Part shown: positions 1 to 9,800 of the stretch, one piece after another
How positions within the stretch are numbered: the stretch's first letter is position 1
Layout: each line of letters opens with the position of its first letter
NCBI GenBank assembly: GCA_964459465.1
Contig: CAYWLR010000015.1
Coordinates: 1-64,000, forward strand
Length of the DNA: 64,000 bases
Reading direction: 5' to 3'
Origin: CALAMC01 sp964459465
GTDB lineage: Bacteria; Zixibacteria; MSB-5A5; GN15; PGXB01
Notes under the pieces: generated by a model
Database searches by the model: none
The model's input: the letters and a program-made list of their open reading frames with translations, nothing else
What the model was told of the DNA's origin: nothing
Program-made: the position numbers and the translations under genes

Positions 1-52
1 CTGAAAACCATGAAACTGTGAGGTTATGACTGGACCAAAGAATGGGGGAAAG

Positions 53-955
53 TCAATGTATATAGTTTTCCCAAGAGACATCAAATACATGTCTTGTAAT
101 CAACTCAAGTTGCTTTTTCAAGCCTTCTAATAGCCCGGTGATTGCGTACTCTATAAATGGGATGATATTGCCGCCGGTGCGGCTCGTTTTTTCAAGCTGT
201 CTATAATATTCCTGCCGCGTTTCGTTATAATAATTACTCAATAGGTGAGCCGCGGGCGTTGGCATACCAGAGGCCAATAATATTTGGAATTCTAAAAGCC
301 TTGCCGTTCTACCGTTTCCATCTCCAAATGGATGTATCCAGGCTATATATAAGTGCGAAATTATAGCTTTTAAGACACCATAAATAATCGTGTCATCTTC
401 AATGGCAATATTAAAATCCTGATTTAACCAACTGCATAATCTCTCCATGAGGTATTCACAATCTTCAGCAGGCGCTCCCCGATACCTGGCTCCAGCAACT
501 CCGACAGAATATCCTCTAATTTGACCCGGAATTATTCCTTCCTCCACTTCAAGTCCATTGAGAACAAGTCTATTGAACTCCAAAAGCGTATCGCAACTGA
601 TATCAGGCGGGGATCCCTGCAATAAAGTCTCGCTAATTGAATTACAGGCGCTTACTATATTGTCTATTTCTCGGCCAAGATATTCTTTTGAGGGAGGCAA
701 TTCGAGTTTCCCTTCTATTTTATCCATCACCTCCTGTTCTGAAAGAGTATTTCCCTCTATGGCAGTAGTGCCTTTTACTCCTTTCGCCAAAAATAAAATA
801 TGCATTTTCCGAGCATTTCCCGGATCAAGTGGTGTCCTGGCAATATGTTCGCACTTGGATTTGATCTCGCCTAGATTTATCCATGTATTATGGCTTATTC
901 GATTCAAATCCAGATTAAACGTAAGCCATGGATGACTTTCTTCATACTTTCGCAT
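53..955 (-). CDS. Fic family protein (probable AMP transferase)
   Basis: This 300-residue protein carries the complete Fic core HPFGDGNGRTAR at about residues 208-219, with the catalytic His208 and the DGNGR anion-binding segment. Fic enzymes transfer AMP or related groups from nucleotides to hydroxyls of target proteins. A [ST]xxxE[GN] inhibitory motif, TTAIEGN, lies at about residues 63-69 in the N-terminal part, so this is a self-inhibited class II (Fic/DOC N-terminal) type. The length is typical of that class. The ATG at 953-955 follows a minus-strand promoter-like sequence (1046-1073). The gene is divergent from an HTH-DUF2087 regulator, and no short antitoxin-like gene lies next to it. 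The target protein cannot be inferred. Confidence 0.93.
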   Translation of the reverse strand: MRKYEESHPWLTFNLDLNRISHNTWINLGEIKSKCEHIARTPLDPGNARKMHILFLAKGVKGTTAIEGNTLSEQEVMDKIEGKLELPPSKEYLGREIDNIVSACNSISETLLQGSPPDISCDTLLEFNRLVLNGLEVEEGIIPGQIRGYSVGVAGARYRGAPAEDCEYLMERLCSWLNQDFNIAIEDDTIIYGVLKAIISHLYIAWIHPFGDGNGRTARLLEFQILLASGMPTPAAHLLSNYYNETRQEYYRQLEKTSRTGGNIIPFIEYAITGLLEGLKKQLELITRHVFDVSWENYIH

Positions 956-1045
956 TTTTACATCCTGACTGTAATTATTATCCCATAACCTGACACTATA
1001 AATGTCGTCATAACTTACAATATTATTATAACATACGCAATTATT

Positions 1046-1073
1046 AACATAATTATGGCATAATTAATGTCAA
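1046..1073 (-). promoter_or_regulatory. Putative sigma70 promoter with palindromic operator for the Fic gene
   Basis: On the minus strand TTGACA (1068-1073) is followed after 16 bases by TATGTT (1046-1051). The spacer holds a perfect 7-1-7 palindrome, AATTATG-G-CATAATT, at 1051-1065, placed where a repressor would block RNA polymerase. The promoter match is good at -35 and moderate at -10. Confidence 0.5.
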
Positions 1074-1178
1074 GGGAATTGCCAATACTTATGTCAAAAC
1101 CAAGTGGCATTCTTTAGTCTATTTTGCCAATATTATCATTCAAAAAGCACCACTCCCCACTACTACCCCAAATAATCC

Positions 1179-1206
1179 TTTACAATCCGCTAAAATAGCG
1201 TATAAT
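1179..1206 (+). promoter_or_regulatory. Sigma70 promoter for the HTH-DUF2087 gene
   Basis: TTTACA (1179-1184) and a perfect TATAAT (1201-1206) are 16 bases apart. Transcription should begin near 1213. That leaves too little leader for a start at the ATG at 1215 and supports the ATG at 1242, which has a Shine-Dalgarno sequence. Confidence 0.7.
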
Positions 1207-1241
1207 ATGGTCGAATGCTATATAATAACAAGGAATATGAT

Positions 1242-1766
1242 ATGAAAAATGAGGAAATTGACATTACGGCCATAGAGTTTCCGAAGGCCAAAAGTGATAA
1301 TAGCTACCCCGTCTTCTTCACTACCGCCGAAATCGCCAAGATGCTTAAAATGAATCCGCAGGTGATCGCCCGCAAAATCCAGCGCGGCGAAATCTCCGCC
1401 TATAAAATCGGCAAAGACTGGCGGGTGGCGGAAGCCGATTTCTGGGCCTGGCTGAAAAAACATTCCAACCGGAAACTATCGGACAAGGAAAAAACGCTGT
1501 CCAATTTCATGCGCGATGGCCGTGTTATCGAAATTCCCGTCCAGCGCAAGAAGCGCCGTTTCATATTGGAATATATCCTGGAGCATTTCGAGTCCAACCG
1601 GGTCTATCAGGAAAAAGAGGTCAACGAGATAATCCGGCGCTTCCACGAGGATTTCTGCTTTATCCGGCGGGAATTTATAATGAACAAGATGATGACCCGC
1701 GCCGAGGGCAAATACCGCCGCAACGACAGTTATGTCTTTTCCGACCGGCCGCTGAAACTGAAATAA
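1242..1766 (+). CDS. Excisionase-type HTH DNA-binding protein with DUF2087 domain
   Basis: The N-terminal half has an excisionase/MerR-type helix-turn-helix (FFTTAEIAKMLKMNPQVIAR, then KIQRGEISAYKIGKDWRV), the usual HTH_17 layout with a wing ending in a W-x-V strand. The C-terminal half, from about RKKRRFILEYIL through YQEKEVNEIIRRFH to FIRREFI, matches DUF2087, a domain often fused to small transcriptional regulators. I chose the ATG at 1242 because AAGGA stands 7 bases upstream and the promoter at 1179-1206 makes the earlier ATG at 1215 nearly leaderless. This gives 174 residues. It is probably a transcriptional regulator. Divergence from the Fic gene, with a palindrome between them, suggests it could control that gene, but this is inference. 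Confidence 0.85.
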   Translation: MKNEEIDITAIEFPKAKSDNSYPVFFTTAEIAKMLKMNPQVIARKIQRGEISAYKIGKDWRVAEADFWAWLKKHSNRKLSDKEKTLSNFMRDGRVIEIPVQRKKRRFILEYILEHFESNRVYQEKEVNEIIRRFHEDFCFIRREFIMNKMMTRAEGKYRRNDSYVFSDRPLKLK

Positions 1767-1835
1767 TTCCGGTTCGGGCCTTACGGGTTACTAAACAATT
1801 CAATATTGTTTGGGGATGCTCAAATCTACGGCGAA

Positions 1836-1861
1836 CCCGGTCGATCTGAGGATCGACCGGG
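1836..1861. repeat. Dispersed TGAG-loop palindrome
   Basis: An 11-bp perfect stem, CCCGGTCGATC with GATCGACCGGG, closes a TGAG loop and is followed directly by CACAACAC. A second element at 14770-14793 has the same loop and a CACAAC tail. It lies in the 118-base gap between convergent genes, so it could also help to end transcription. Confidence 0.6.
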
Positions 1862-1884
1862 CACAACACTAATAATAATAAATT

Positions 1885-4605
1885 CTACGGTATCGGCTGG
1901 CGGGGCATGTCGGTCGCGGGTCCGGCGGCGCCGAGAATATTACGCACCACCGGGTCATCGCGGTTGATTTTGTAATTGGCGAACATTGTCGTCGCTTCAT
2001 ACATCTCGGTCGGGCGCTGGAGTTCCAGCAGTACCTGCATCAGTTTGCGATAGCCGTGGCCGTTGTTGGGATTCATGCGAAACGCTTCCCACAGGTCAGC
2101 CAGTCCCTGATCGCTTTTGCCCATGATATGCCGGGTATAACCCAAATCCTGGAGATAGAAGATATTTTCGGGATTGCGCCGGTGCAAATCCTCCATGAAA
2201 ACTTCATAACCGGCGAACAGACTGTCGGCTTTTTCTCTTTCGCCCCGCGATTCATACATGTTGGCCAGCAGTAGATACGATTGGAAAAATTCGGGGTACT
2301 TATCGATAATGAATTTAATGAACTCCTCGGCCCGTTCATTCTGCCCCTGCACTTTGAATTCCTGGGCGATACGCACCGCATTGAACCCATGCGAGAACAG
2401 AACGCCGGTGGCGTTTTCATCACGATAAATTGTCGGATCATCCATGCCGTCCCAGCGATAGACTTCGGTGAACAACCGATAGCCTTCATCGGCGTCTATA
2501 TTTCGTGTCTTCGGTTCTCTTTTCAGCTCGTAAATCAGTCCTTTCGCCTCCTGCCGGTCGACCAGCTTGAGGGGCGATTCCTCGTAGGGTTCCGACGTAA
2601 AGCAAATGGGCACTTTGAAATTATTGCTCAAAACCACTTCATCGACCATCATATCCTGTAGCTTGACAATGCGCCCGTCGTGTGGTGTCGGAATCAGGTA
2701 GGTGCGGCGTTTGCGGGCCCGGTCATAGAACCACTCTTTGGGCCGCTGGACGGTTCGTCCCTGGAATTCCATGTCATACCATAAAATTTGCTCGTCGGTC
2801 AGTTCGATGGGAACGTCGTAAAAATGTTTCATCTGGTAAATATACCAGTCGGTGTTGAACAGCGACAGGTTCACCACGCGCACGTCCTTGCGGAATTCAT
2901 ACACTTCCTGCATACACCAGAGCGGGAAAGTATCGTTGTCCCCGGCCGTGAACAAAATCGCGTTGGGCGGACAACTGGACAGGACATTATAGGAATAGAT
3001 ATACGGGTACCAGTGGCGGGATCGGTCGTTGGTGAAATAGTTGCGGGCCAGCGGGAAAGCCGGCAGTAATATCAAAAGAGTCGAGGCGTACAACATTGGC
3101 TTTTTTAATCCGGCCGAGACGTTGGCCGTTCGCGCCGACTCCATCACGGCCGCCGTGCCCAGCCCGATAGCCATCCCGAACAGAATAAAGGCCGGTATGA
3201 AAAAATAATCCCGGTCGCGGACTTCCTGATAGGCATCGCCGGTGCGGGCGTTATACTTTATCCCGTCGGCGAAATTCATATACAAGATCAGACCCACCGA
3301 TGCGAGCAACAGCAATACCAGAAACGGCAGGCCGATTTCGAGTTTCTTGACGATCATGAACCAGATGCCGAACAATCCCAGAATGAACAATGCCCCGAAA
3401 ATTTTATTCAAACCGTACTGATTTTCGAAATAGCTCCAGAAACCCATGTGGGCGTGGCGGCCGAACTGGCTTGACCATTCCGCCCGGCGGGAGAACATGC
3501 GCTCCACCATCGACATCTGGCCATACTGCTTGCGGTCGAGGAAATTGACGAAGGTGTTAAAATCGCGGGAGGTCATATTTTCATCGATACGCGGATTGAA
3601 AGAAGAGCGGATCGGAATGAAGGCGTGAACGGAAAAACCGATGGCGGCAATAAATAAAATTATCAGACCGGCTTTCCAGTCGGTGTTAACCCGCAGAAGC
3701 CCCAGAATAACCATGACCAGAGCCCCGGCGCCAAGCGCGATCGCGAAGGGATAAAAAGCGATCATGATCATGGAATAGGCGCCGATTGCCAGCAAGACCG
3801 CCCAGTTGATATGCCTGAAAACAAACACGCCTAAAACTGCCACCAGAAGAACCGTGATGGCGATGAAGGCCGAGTACCCCCCACGCCCGTCGGACAGGAA
3901 GATGATCAACAACAATTCAATAACAAAAAAGGAACAGATTGCAATCCAGGCTTTGACGGGAGCGTCCTTCTTAAGAATAAAAAACACGGCCGCCACCGGA
4001 ATCACCAGAAAAGTCGTCAGGTGAACCCCGACTCCGAGCATGGCCAGGTAACTTACCAGGATGATTAATTTCATGGCCCTGGGGGTTTCGCGGATATCGA
4101 AATATTTAAGAGTCAGCCACATGATGGCGGTCATGATGAGCATCGACAGCCCGTAAACCTCGGCTTCGACGGCATTGGACCAGTTGGTGGTGCCAAAAGC
4201 CATAAAGAGAGCCCCGACTACTCCGCCGATATACGATATGGCCTTTTTCCAGGCCGTCATTTCGCCGTCGCGATACCAGAAAGATATCATGCGCACAATG
4301 GTCAGATAGGCAAACAAGGTGGCGGCCGCCTGGGACAGGGGTGAAATCAAATTTACACGGACGCAAATATCCGAGGCAATCGGCAGAACCGAAAAGATCC
4401 GGCCCAGCAGAATGAACAAAGGTGATCCCGGAGGATGCGGAATGCCCAAAATATACGAGCAGGCGATGAATTCACCACAATCCCAGAAAGAGAAGGTCGG
4501 CGCCAGGGTCAGCCGGTAAATGATAAAAGTGAATAAAAAGACAAAAGCCGCGATTAAGGCATTTATCCTGTCAAATGGCGGAGAAATTCTATTATTATCC
4601 AGCAC
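1885..4605 (-). CDS. DUF2723 GT-C type membrane glycosyltransferase with C-terminal TPRs
   Basis: The N-terminal part matches DUF2723: a first membrane helix, then FSFWDCGEFIACSYILGI and PHPPGSPLF, the acidic loop expected of GT-C (PMT-like) lipid-linked sugar transferases. About a dozen hydrophobic segments fill the first 550 residues. The remainder is soluble and ends in helical tetratricopeptide-like repeats (about residues 770-880). I chose the GTG at 4603-4605 because a strong AGGAGG (4612-4617) lies 6 bases upstream; a TTG at 4624-4626 would put that Shine-Dalgarno sequence inside the gene. The protein is then about 906 residues. The donor sugar and acceptor are unknown; the family is common in FCB bacteria and thought to modify envelope glycans or proteins. 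Confidence 0.85.
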   Translation of the reverse strand: MLDNNRISPPFDRINALIAAFVFLFTFIIYRLTLAPTFSFWDCGEFIACSYILGIPHPPGSPLFILLGRIFSVLPIASDICVRVNLISPLSQAAATLFAYLTIVRMISFWYRDGEMTAWKKAISYIGGVVGALFMAFGTTNWSNAVEAEVYGLSMLIMTAIMWLTLKYFDIRETPRAMKLIILVSYLAMLGVGVHLTTFLVIPVAAVFFILKKDAPVKAWIAICSFFVIELLLIIFLSDGRGGYSAFIAITVLLVAVLGVFVFRHINWAVLLAIGAYSMIMIAFYPFAIALGAGALVMVILGLLRVNTDWKAGLIILFIAAIGFSVHAFIPIRSSFNPRIDENMTSRDFNTFVNFLDRKQYGQMSMVERMFSRRAEWSSQFGRHAHMGFWSYFENQYGLNKIFGALFILGLFGIWFMIVKKLEIGLPFLVLLLLASVGLILYMNFADGIKYNARTGDAYQEVRDRDYFFIPAFILFGMAIGLGTAAVMESARTANVSAGLKKPMLYASTLLILLPAFPLARNYFTNDRSRHWYPYIYSYNVLSSCPPNAILFTAGDNDTFPLWCMQEVYEFRKDVRVVNLSLFNTDWYIYQMKHFYDVPIELTDEQILWYDMEFQGRTVQRPKEWFYDRARKRRTYLIPTPHDGRIVKLQDMMVDEVVLSNNFKVPICFTSEPYEESPLKLVDRQEAKGLIYELKREPKTRNIDADEGYRLFTEVYRWDGMDDPTIYRDENATGVLFSHGFNAVRIAQEFKVQGQNERAEEFIKFIIDKYPEFFQSYLLLANMYESRGEREKADSLFAGYEVFMEDLHRRNPENIFYLQDLGYTRHIMGKSDQGLADLWEAFRMNPNNGHGYRKLMQVLLELQRPTEMYEATTMFANYKINRDDPVVRNILGAAGPATDMPRQPIP

Positions 4606-4760
4606 CGGAAACCTCCTAAAGTTCAAATTTCATTAACCGATAAACCATATAGCAAACAACTCGAAAATAATGGGTCAAATATAAACATAAACCACGATTC
4701 CACAACCAAATTTTATACAACGGGATAACAAACCGGTTGCGGATAATCAGGAGGTCACAA

Positions 4761-5018
4761 ATGTTTACATGGTGCATAATCCTGTTCCTTCTGGGGATTG
4801 CCGCCTTTCTGGACACCATTTTCAACTATGGAAATATCTTCCGGCAGATCAATTCGGCCCTCTTCATGCTCATTTCGCTGGGCTTGATGGTTCGAACAAC
4901 CGTCAAAATCAAGGAAGGCGTCAAGGAAAACTACGAGGATCGTATCAAAAACCTCGAAATGCAATTGAGATCTTTCACGGCCGAGAAAAGCCGTGAGAAA
5001 TCGCCCGCTGATTATTAA
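4761..5018 (+). CDS. Small two-helix membrane protein with charged C-terminal tail
   Basis: I do not recognise a named family. The 85-residue product begins MFTWCIILFLLGIAAFLD and has two hydrophobic segments (about residues 3-22 and 30-45), then a charged, heptad-like tail rich in K and E (about 46-85), so a membrane-anchored helix on the cytoplasmic side is likely. The ATG at 4761 is set by CAGGAGGT 5-8 bases upstream. The TAA stop (5016-5018) overlaps the stop of the convergent TPR gene, and the two stops share the palindrome TTAA. Confidence 0.7.
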   Translation: MFTWCIILFLLGIAAFLDTIFNYGNIFRQINSALFMLISLGLMVRTTVKIKEGVKENYEDRIKNLEMQLRSFTAEKSREKSPADY

Positions 5019-6871
5019 GTCCTCTCTTCGGGGCGAAGATACCCCTCCAGAAGTTGCAGCGAGCGACGAACCTCGCCGACAAACGGGTAGGCCGCATATT
5101 CGGACAGAAGCGTATGATATATCCGAATGGCGGCCTCTTTGTTAATTTCGGAGACAGCCAGCAAATCGGCCTTGAGTTTCAAGCAGTAGGGATAAAAATA
5201 ATCATAGTCATATTTGCCGGCCATTTCCTCGACGATACCAAAGGCCGCGGCCGTGTCACCCCGGGCGACCATATTTTCGGCCAGTTTAAGGCCGGACAGG
5301 CCATAAAGAGCCGAATACGACATATTCCTGATTTCGGTCAAACAGGCAGACATGGAATCCGGCAGGCGACGCATCTGGTAAAACTCGGCCTCGGCGTATT
5401 TATCCAGCGCCCCCGGTGACGCAATGGCGTTTTCGCCGATTATCAGGGTGTGAATCAGGGCGTCGTTGACACGGAATCCCTGCGGAAATTCTTCAATATG
5501 CTTGCGCATGGCAAATTCCGCGTCGGCGTAATCTTTACGGAAAAACTTTATCTGTGCCAGTATATACGAGACCTCTTCGGCCTCCGCCGGCAAAAGGTTG
5601 CGCTGTTTCATTTTTCGATAAGATTCCTCGGCCCGGTCGAGATGCCCCTCAATCAATAGCATCTGTGCCAGAGCCAGACCCGCCGGATTATTGTACTGGC
5701 TTATCTGGTACTCCTGGTTGACCAGCATATAATAAACCCGCGCCGAATCAAAATTATTGAGGATTTCACGATATATGTCACCGATTCTCAAAAGGGCTTC
5801 GGCCCGGTCCCGGCGAACCTCCACGTGGGAGGCCAATTCCCGGTACTGCTCCAAAGCCCGGTTAATCTGCCCCAGCGCCGTCAATGCTTCGGCATAGTAA
5901 AACTGGGCCTGCGAAAAGGAAGAATTGCGAATCTTCTTGGCCACCATATAGTCGCCGGTGGCGATAACCTCGGCATAGAGTTTCCGTTCGCGGCACTGGC
6001 GAATATAGGCAAACAACTCCCGCCCCTCACCATCGCCGAGCGAATCCAGCCGGATACAAACATGAAAGGCATCAGAATATTGTCCGTTCAGACTATATGC
6101 CTCCAGCAGTGTCCTCAAAGCAATAGTATTATCGGGCAAACTATCGAGATATTGATTCAAGGCCGCAATCGCTTTCGGGGCCGCCCCGGGATATCGTACC
6201 AGCAAAGCCAGTTTGCGATCGGCCGTTTCCGCCGACACAGAATCCTTTTCGGCGGCACGCAGGTATTCATACACTGCCCTACCATAATCCATGCGGACTT
6301 CATATATCTCCCCGGCTTCAAAGCCGAACAGGTCATTCAGGGCGAATTGACTTCGGGCTTTCTGAATCAGGCCCATAGCTATATCCGGCCGGTTATAGTC
6401 CAGCAGGATTCGTATTAAAGTGCCATATATCCCCTGCTCGCCGGGGAACAGCCCGATAGCATCTTCAACCGTCTGTGTCAAAGAGGAATCATTGCCCGTC
6501 TTAATATACAGACTCATCAGGGTAACATAATACTTGAGATTGGTCGGATTATTCTCGATCCGCCCCTTGATATACGATTCCGCCCTGTCGTATGCCTTCA
6601 ACTCCAGATAGCATGACATCAATAGGTCGGCGGCACGGGGGTCATCGGGGTATTTCGCGACCAGATCTTCGATAAAATCGACGGCCGACAAAAAGGCCCC
6701 GCGAGCCATCAACTGCCGCGCCGTGGCCATATCCTGGTCGGCCGGGGTCGCCTCCCTTTGCGGCGAGACTATTTTAACGCTCCCCAGATTGCCCCGGTCG
6801 TCGGCCTTGATTCCGGCCGCGCCAGTTATAAAAACAAAGATAAATAAATATATCAGCTTATTTCTTATCAT
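5015..6871 (-). CDS. Secreted TPR-repeat protein
   Basis: The protein starts with a signal peptide (MIRNKLIYLFIFVFITGAAG) and continues for 618 residues as tandem helical hairpins with TPR features, such as ARQLMARGAFLSAVDFIEDL, ALEQYRELASH and RIYHTLLSEYAAYPFVGE. It is probably a periplasmic or outer-membrane-associated scaffold. Its ATG lies inside the last codons of the upstream DUF4175 gene (14-base overlap), which implies translational coupling, and with DUF4159 it forms a three-gene operon on the minus strand. TPR proteins commonly accompany DUF4175/DUF4159 in FCB genomes, but the function is not established. Confidence 0.85.
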   Translation of the reverse strand: MIRNKLIYLFIFVFITGAAGIKADDRGNLGSVKIVSPQREATPADQDMATARQLMARGAFLSAVDFIEDLVAKYPDDPRAADLLMSCYLELKAYDRAESYIKGRIENNPTNLKYYVTLMSLYIKTGNDSSLTQTVEDAIGLFPGEQGIYGTLIRILLDYNRPDIAMGLIQKARSQFALNDLFGFEAGEIYEVRMDYGRAVYEYLRAAEKDSVSAETADRKLALLVRYPGAAPKAIAALNQYLDSLPDNTIALRTLLEAYSLNGQYSDAFHVCIRLDSLGDGEGRELFAYIRQCRERKLYAEVIATGDYMVAKKIRNSSFSQAQFYYAEALTALGQINRALEQYRELASHVEVRRDRAEALLRIGDIYREILNNFDSARVYYMLVNQEYQISQYNNPAGLALAQMLLIEGHLDRAEESYRKMKQRNLLPAEAEEVSYILAQIKFFRKDYADAEFAMRKHIEEFPQGFRVNDALIHTLIIGENAIASPGALDKYAEAEFYQMRRLPDSMSACLTEIRNMSYSALYGLSGLKLAENMVARGDTAAAFGIVEEMAGKYDYDYFYPYCLKLKADLLAVSEINKEAAIRIYHTLLSEYAAYPFVGEVRRSLQLLEGYLRPEERT

Positions 6872-9800
6872 CGGATGGTTGCACCATGTTGAGATTGGAT
6901 TTCTCCATCAGGGCCCGGAAATAGGCCTTGATATGCTGCTCATATTCGGCCGGATAAAATTCGTTCATAAAGCGCCGCAACTTGTCCTCGATGTCGAGGC
7001 CGCCTTCTATCTGCGAACCGCTCAAGGCCGCCGGCGGCAGGCGGAAAACATCCTGCGCCGCTGTGGCCCGGCGTTTGTCGGTGTAGTCTTTACGTTGAAG
7101 CGTTTTGGTGGCGTCGAGCATGCGCGATAATATCCGCAACTGCTTTTCCTGCGTTTCCGGCCCGACCTCCCCGCTGGACAAGGCATCGGCCACTTCTTTC
7201 ATCTCGTCGGCGATAGCATCGAGTCTTCCCAGAACTTCCTTGCTGTCACCGAATTCATCGGCCAGTTCACCCAGAGTTTTGCGGATACTGTTCTGCTCAC
7301 CCGCCAGGCGGCGCAGAGCATCGGGGTCATTGGCTCCCATCTGCCCCGGCTTGTTGCACATCGACTGCGTCTGCTGATTGAGCTGTTGCTGTTTGTCACA
7401 CAGGGAATTCATCGACAGCGACGGCTTATTGCACGAGGAGCCGCCCTTATTGCAGTCCTTTTGATTCTGCAGGGCATCGAGCATTCGTACCGCCGCCCGG
7501 TTGAGATTGGTCAAGGCCTCTTTCTGGGCGTTCATACCCTGCGGGCGGCGCCGCTCGGAGAAATTCTCTATCGCCAGATTCATGTTGCCGATTACCGCAT
7601 TAACCACGTTACCCATTTCGGCGGCGACAAACGGCGACTGTTTCCCCAGTTCTTCCAGCCTCTTTTGCAGACCGGTAACAGACTCCTTGATAATCTGCTG
7701 CTGGGCGGCATAATCCCGAAGGACTTCGCTGTTATTCATGACCTTATCGACACCGTTAATCAACCCCTCCTGCTTTTCCGCCAGATAATTGATATCATCG
7801 ATAGCCTTGCGCATGTCTTCGGCCGCTTCCTGTCCACCCCCCTGACACATGCTGGACTGCCCCTGCTGCATCTGATCGAGAAGGGACAAAAGTTTCGAGG
7901 CGGCCTGCCGGCCTTCATTAAGGGCGTCGCCCTTCTTCTGCTGGTTAAGATTTTCGGCCATGTTATTCATATTCTGACCGGCGTCGGTCTTTTCCACGGC
8001 CGAGCAGAATTTGTCGGCGTCATCGGCTTTGACATAGGCGAACTGGTCCAGCATCTGGCGCATTTCACGGGCCTGTTCCTTGAGCCCTTCGAGTTCCCGC
8101 GACAGCTTCTTTTCTTCGGAGGCCAGAGACGGCAAATCTTCGCTTTTCGATGATTCCGTCCCGGCGTTCATTTTTTCCTGCTTTTCAAGAAGCTCCCGGG
8201 CCATCTGCGTCATGGCGTTGACCTTCTGCTCGATCTGCATTTTCTTTAAAAGTGCAATAGTTCTGTCCAGCCTCTGCATCAACTCCTGCTGAGACATCTC
8301 GAAATCCTTCATGGCCTGGTCGAGTTGCTGCTGGTCCATATTTTTCAGCGCTTCCATGAGTTCCAGCTGGGCCTGACGCATCTCCGGCGTGGCGACTTCA
8401 TCGAACAGCTTCTTGATTTCATTGAGCTTTTCGAGAATATCGGTCGAAGCCATACGGTTTTTTTCCATTTCCTTGATGGCGTCATCAAGCTTCCGGGCCG
8501 TCTCCTTCATCTGTTCGGCGATTTTTTCGTTGGACCGGGCGATTTCTTCCAATTCCTTCTGCTGTTGCCAATCCATTTTCTGACTGCCCCGGTCACTTTG
8601 CTGCTCGAGGTTGCGGGCAACCTTCTGCAATCGCTCCGACAGGTCCCGATGCGCTTTTAAATAACTTTCGGCATCGTTGATGACTTCACTCTGCTCCGCC
8701 TCGGTCTGCGCTATTATTTCTTCCAGCGACGGCAGACGGGCAATATATGTGCGCGTTCCGGTCACTTTCGGGCCCGAGATAGCGTCGTTGTCGGCCAGTT
8801 CGAATTGATAGATGATGTAATCCGACGGCATCAATCCCAGCGGTTCGACATCCCAGGAAAATTTCACCTCTCCCTCGGTTTTGATATTATCCGAGAAATG
8901 CAGGACGGCGATGTTTTCCCCGCCCATTTCGCCGCGGGCAACAATTTTATACTTCAAAAGCAGCGACTTAAAACCATAATCGTCGGATATCCGCAGAAGA
9001 ATCGGCACTTCCATTTCCTCGTCGAGATTCATGTCCATGCCGGGACTCAAGACATCGATGACCGGATATTCGTCGGGAACGGCCGTTATATAGTATTCGA
9101 TCGGGTCGGGGTTAACTTCGTTTTGCATATCCACCAGATGGATATAATAGCTTTTCGATTCTTCTATCTTGAGAGATTGCTCGGCCGTCTGGCCGGAAAT
9201 TTTAAAAGACGACCTCGACGAATCACTGAAAACCATATCGGCTTTTTGAAGCGGCCCGTTGGTTTCCACCTGCATCGTGGCGCGACTGCCAAATACGGCC
9301 GTGATATTGCCGTCGTTTTCGTCAATCACCTGCGGCGGCAGACCGGTGTATTGGGGATAAAAAAGAGACAGCCTGATGCCCGTCACACGCGGACGATCGA
9401 CCACGTCGATGTGCGCCATTTCGGTGGTTAAGCGCCCGGCTTTGATATAATAATCCAGCGAGCGGCGGACCTGCCTGACGGTCGTGTAAAACAACAGCGA
9501 ATCGCCGGTATCGATTTTATGACGGGGAAAGCTCTTTAATTCGAGCGGCGTCTTTTGCCAGGTACCTCCCGCGAACCGATAGTAAACGACAGCTTCTTCG
9601 GGGAAACTACCGCCGGTCAGAATACCGCCCAGATCAACATCGCGGTACTTGATGGCAACTTTCGACCCGGGGTATTCGAACAGAGTATAGCCCAGCGGAG
9701 GAGCGATGACCTCGCCCGGATGCGAATAGACTTCGTATGAATAGCTGAAAAGACCGGGGAATACAAACAGCAACGCCAACGCCAGAGCTACCGTGATTCC

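Noticed and set aside
53..1766. Fic-HTH pair as a toxin-antitoxin module
   Set aside because: The Fic protein carries its own inhibitory motif, and the HTH-DUF2087 protein does not resemble known Fic antitoxins.
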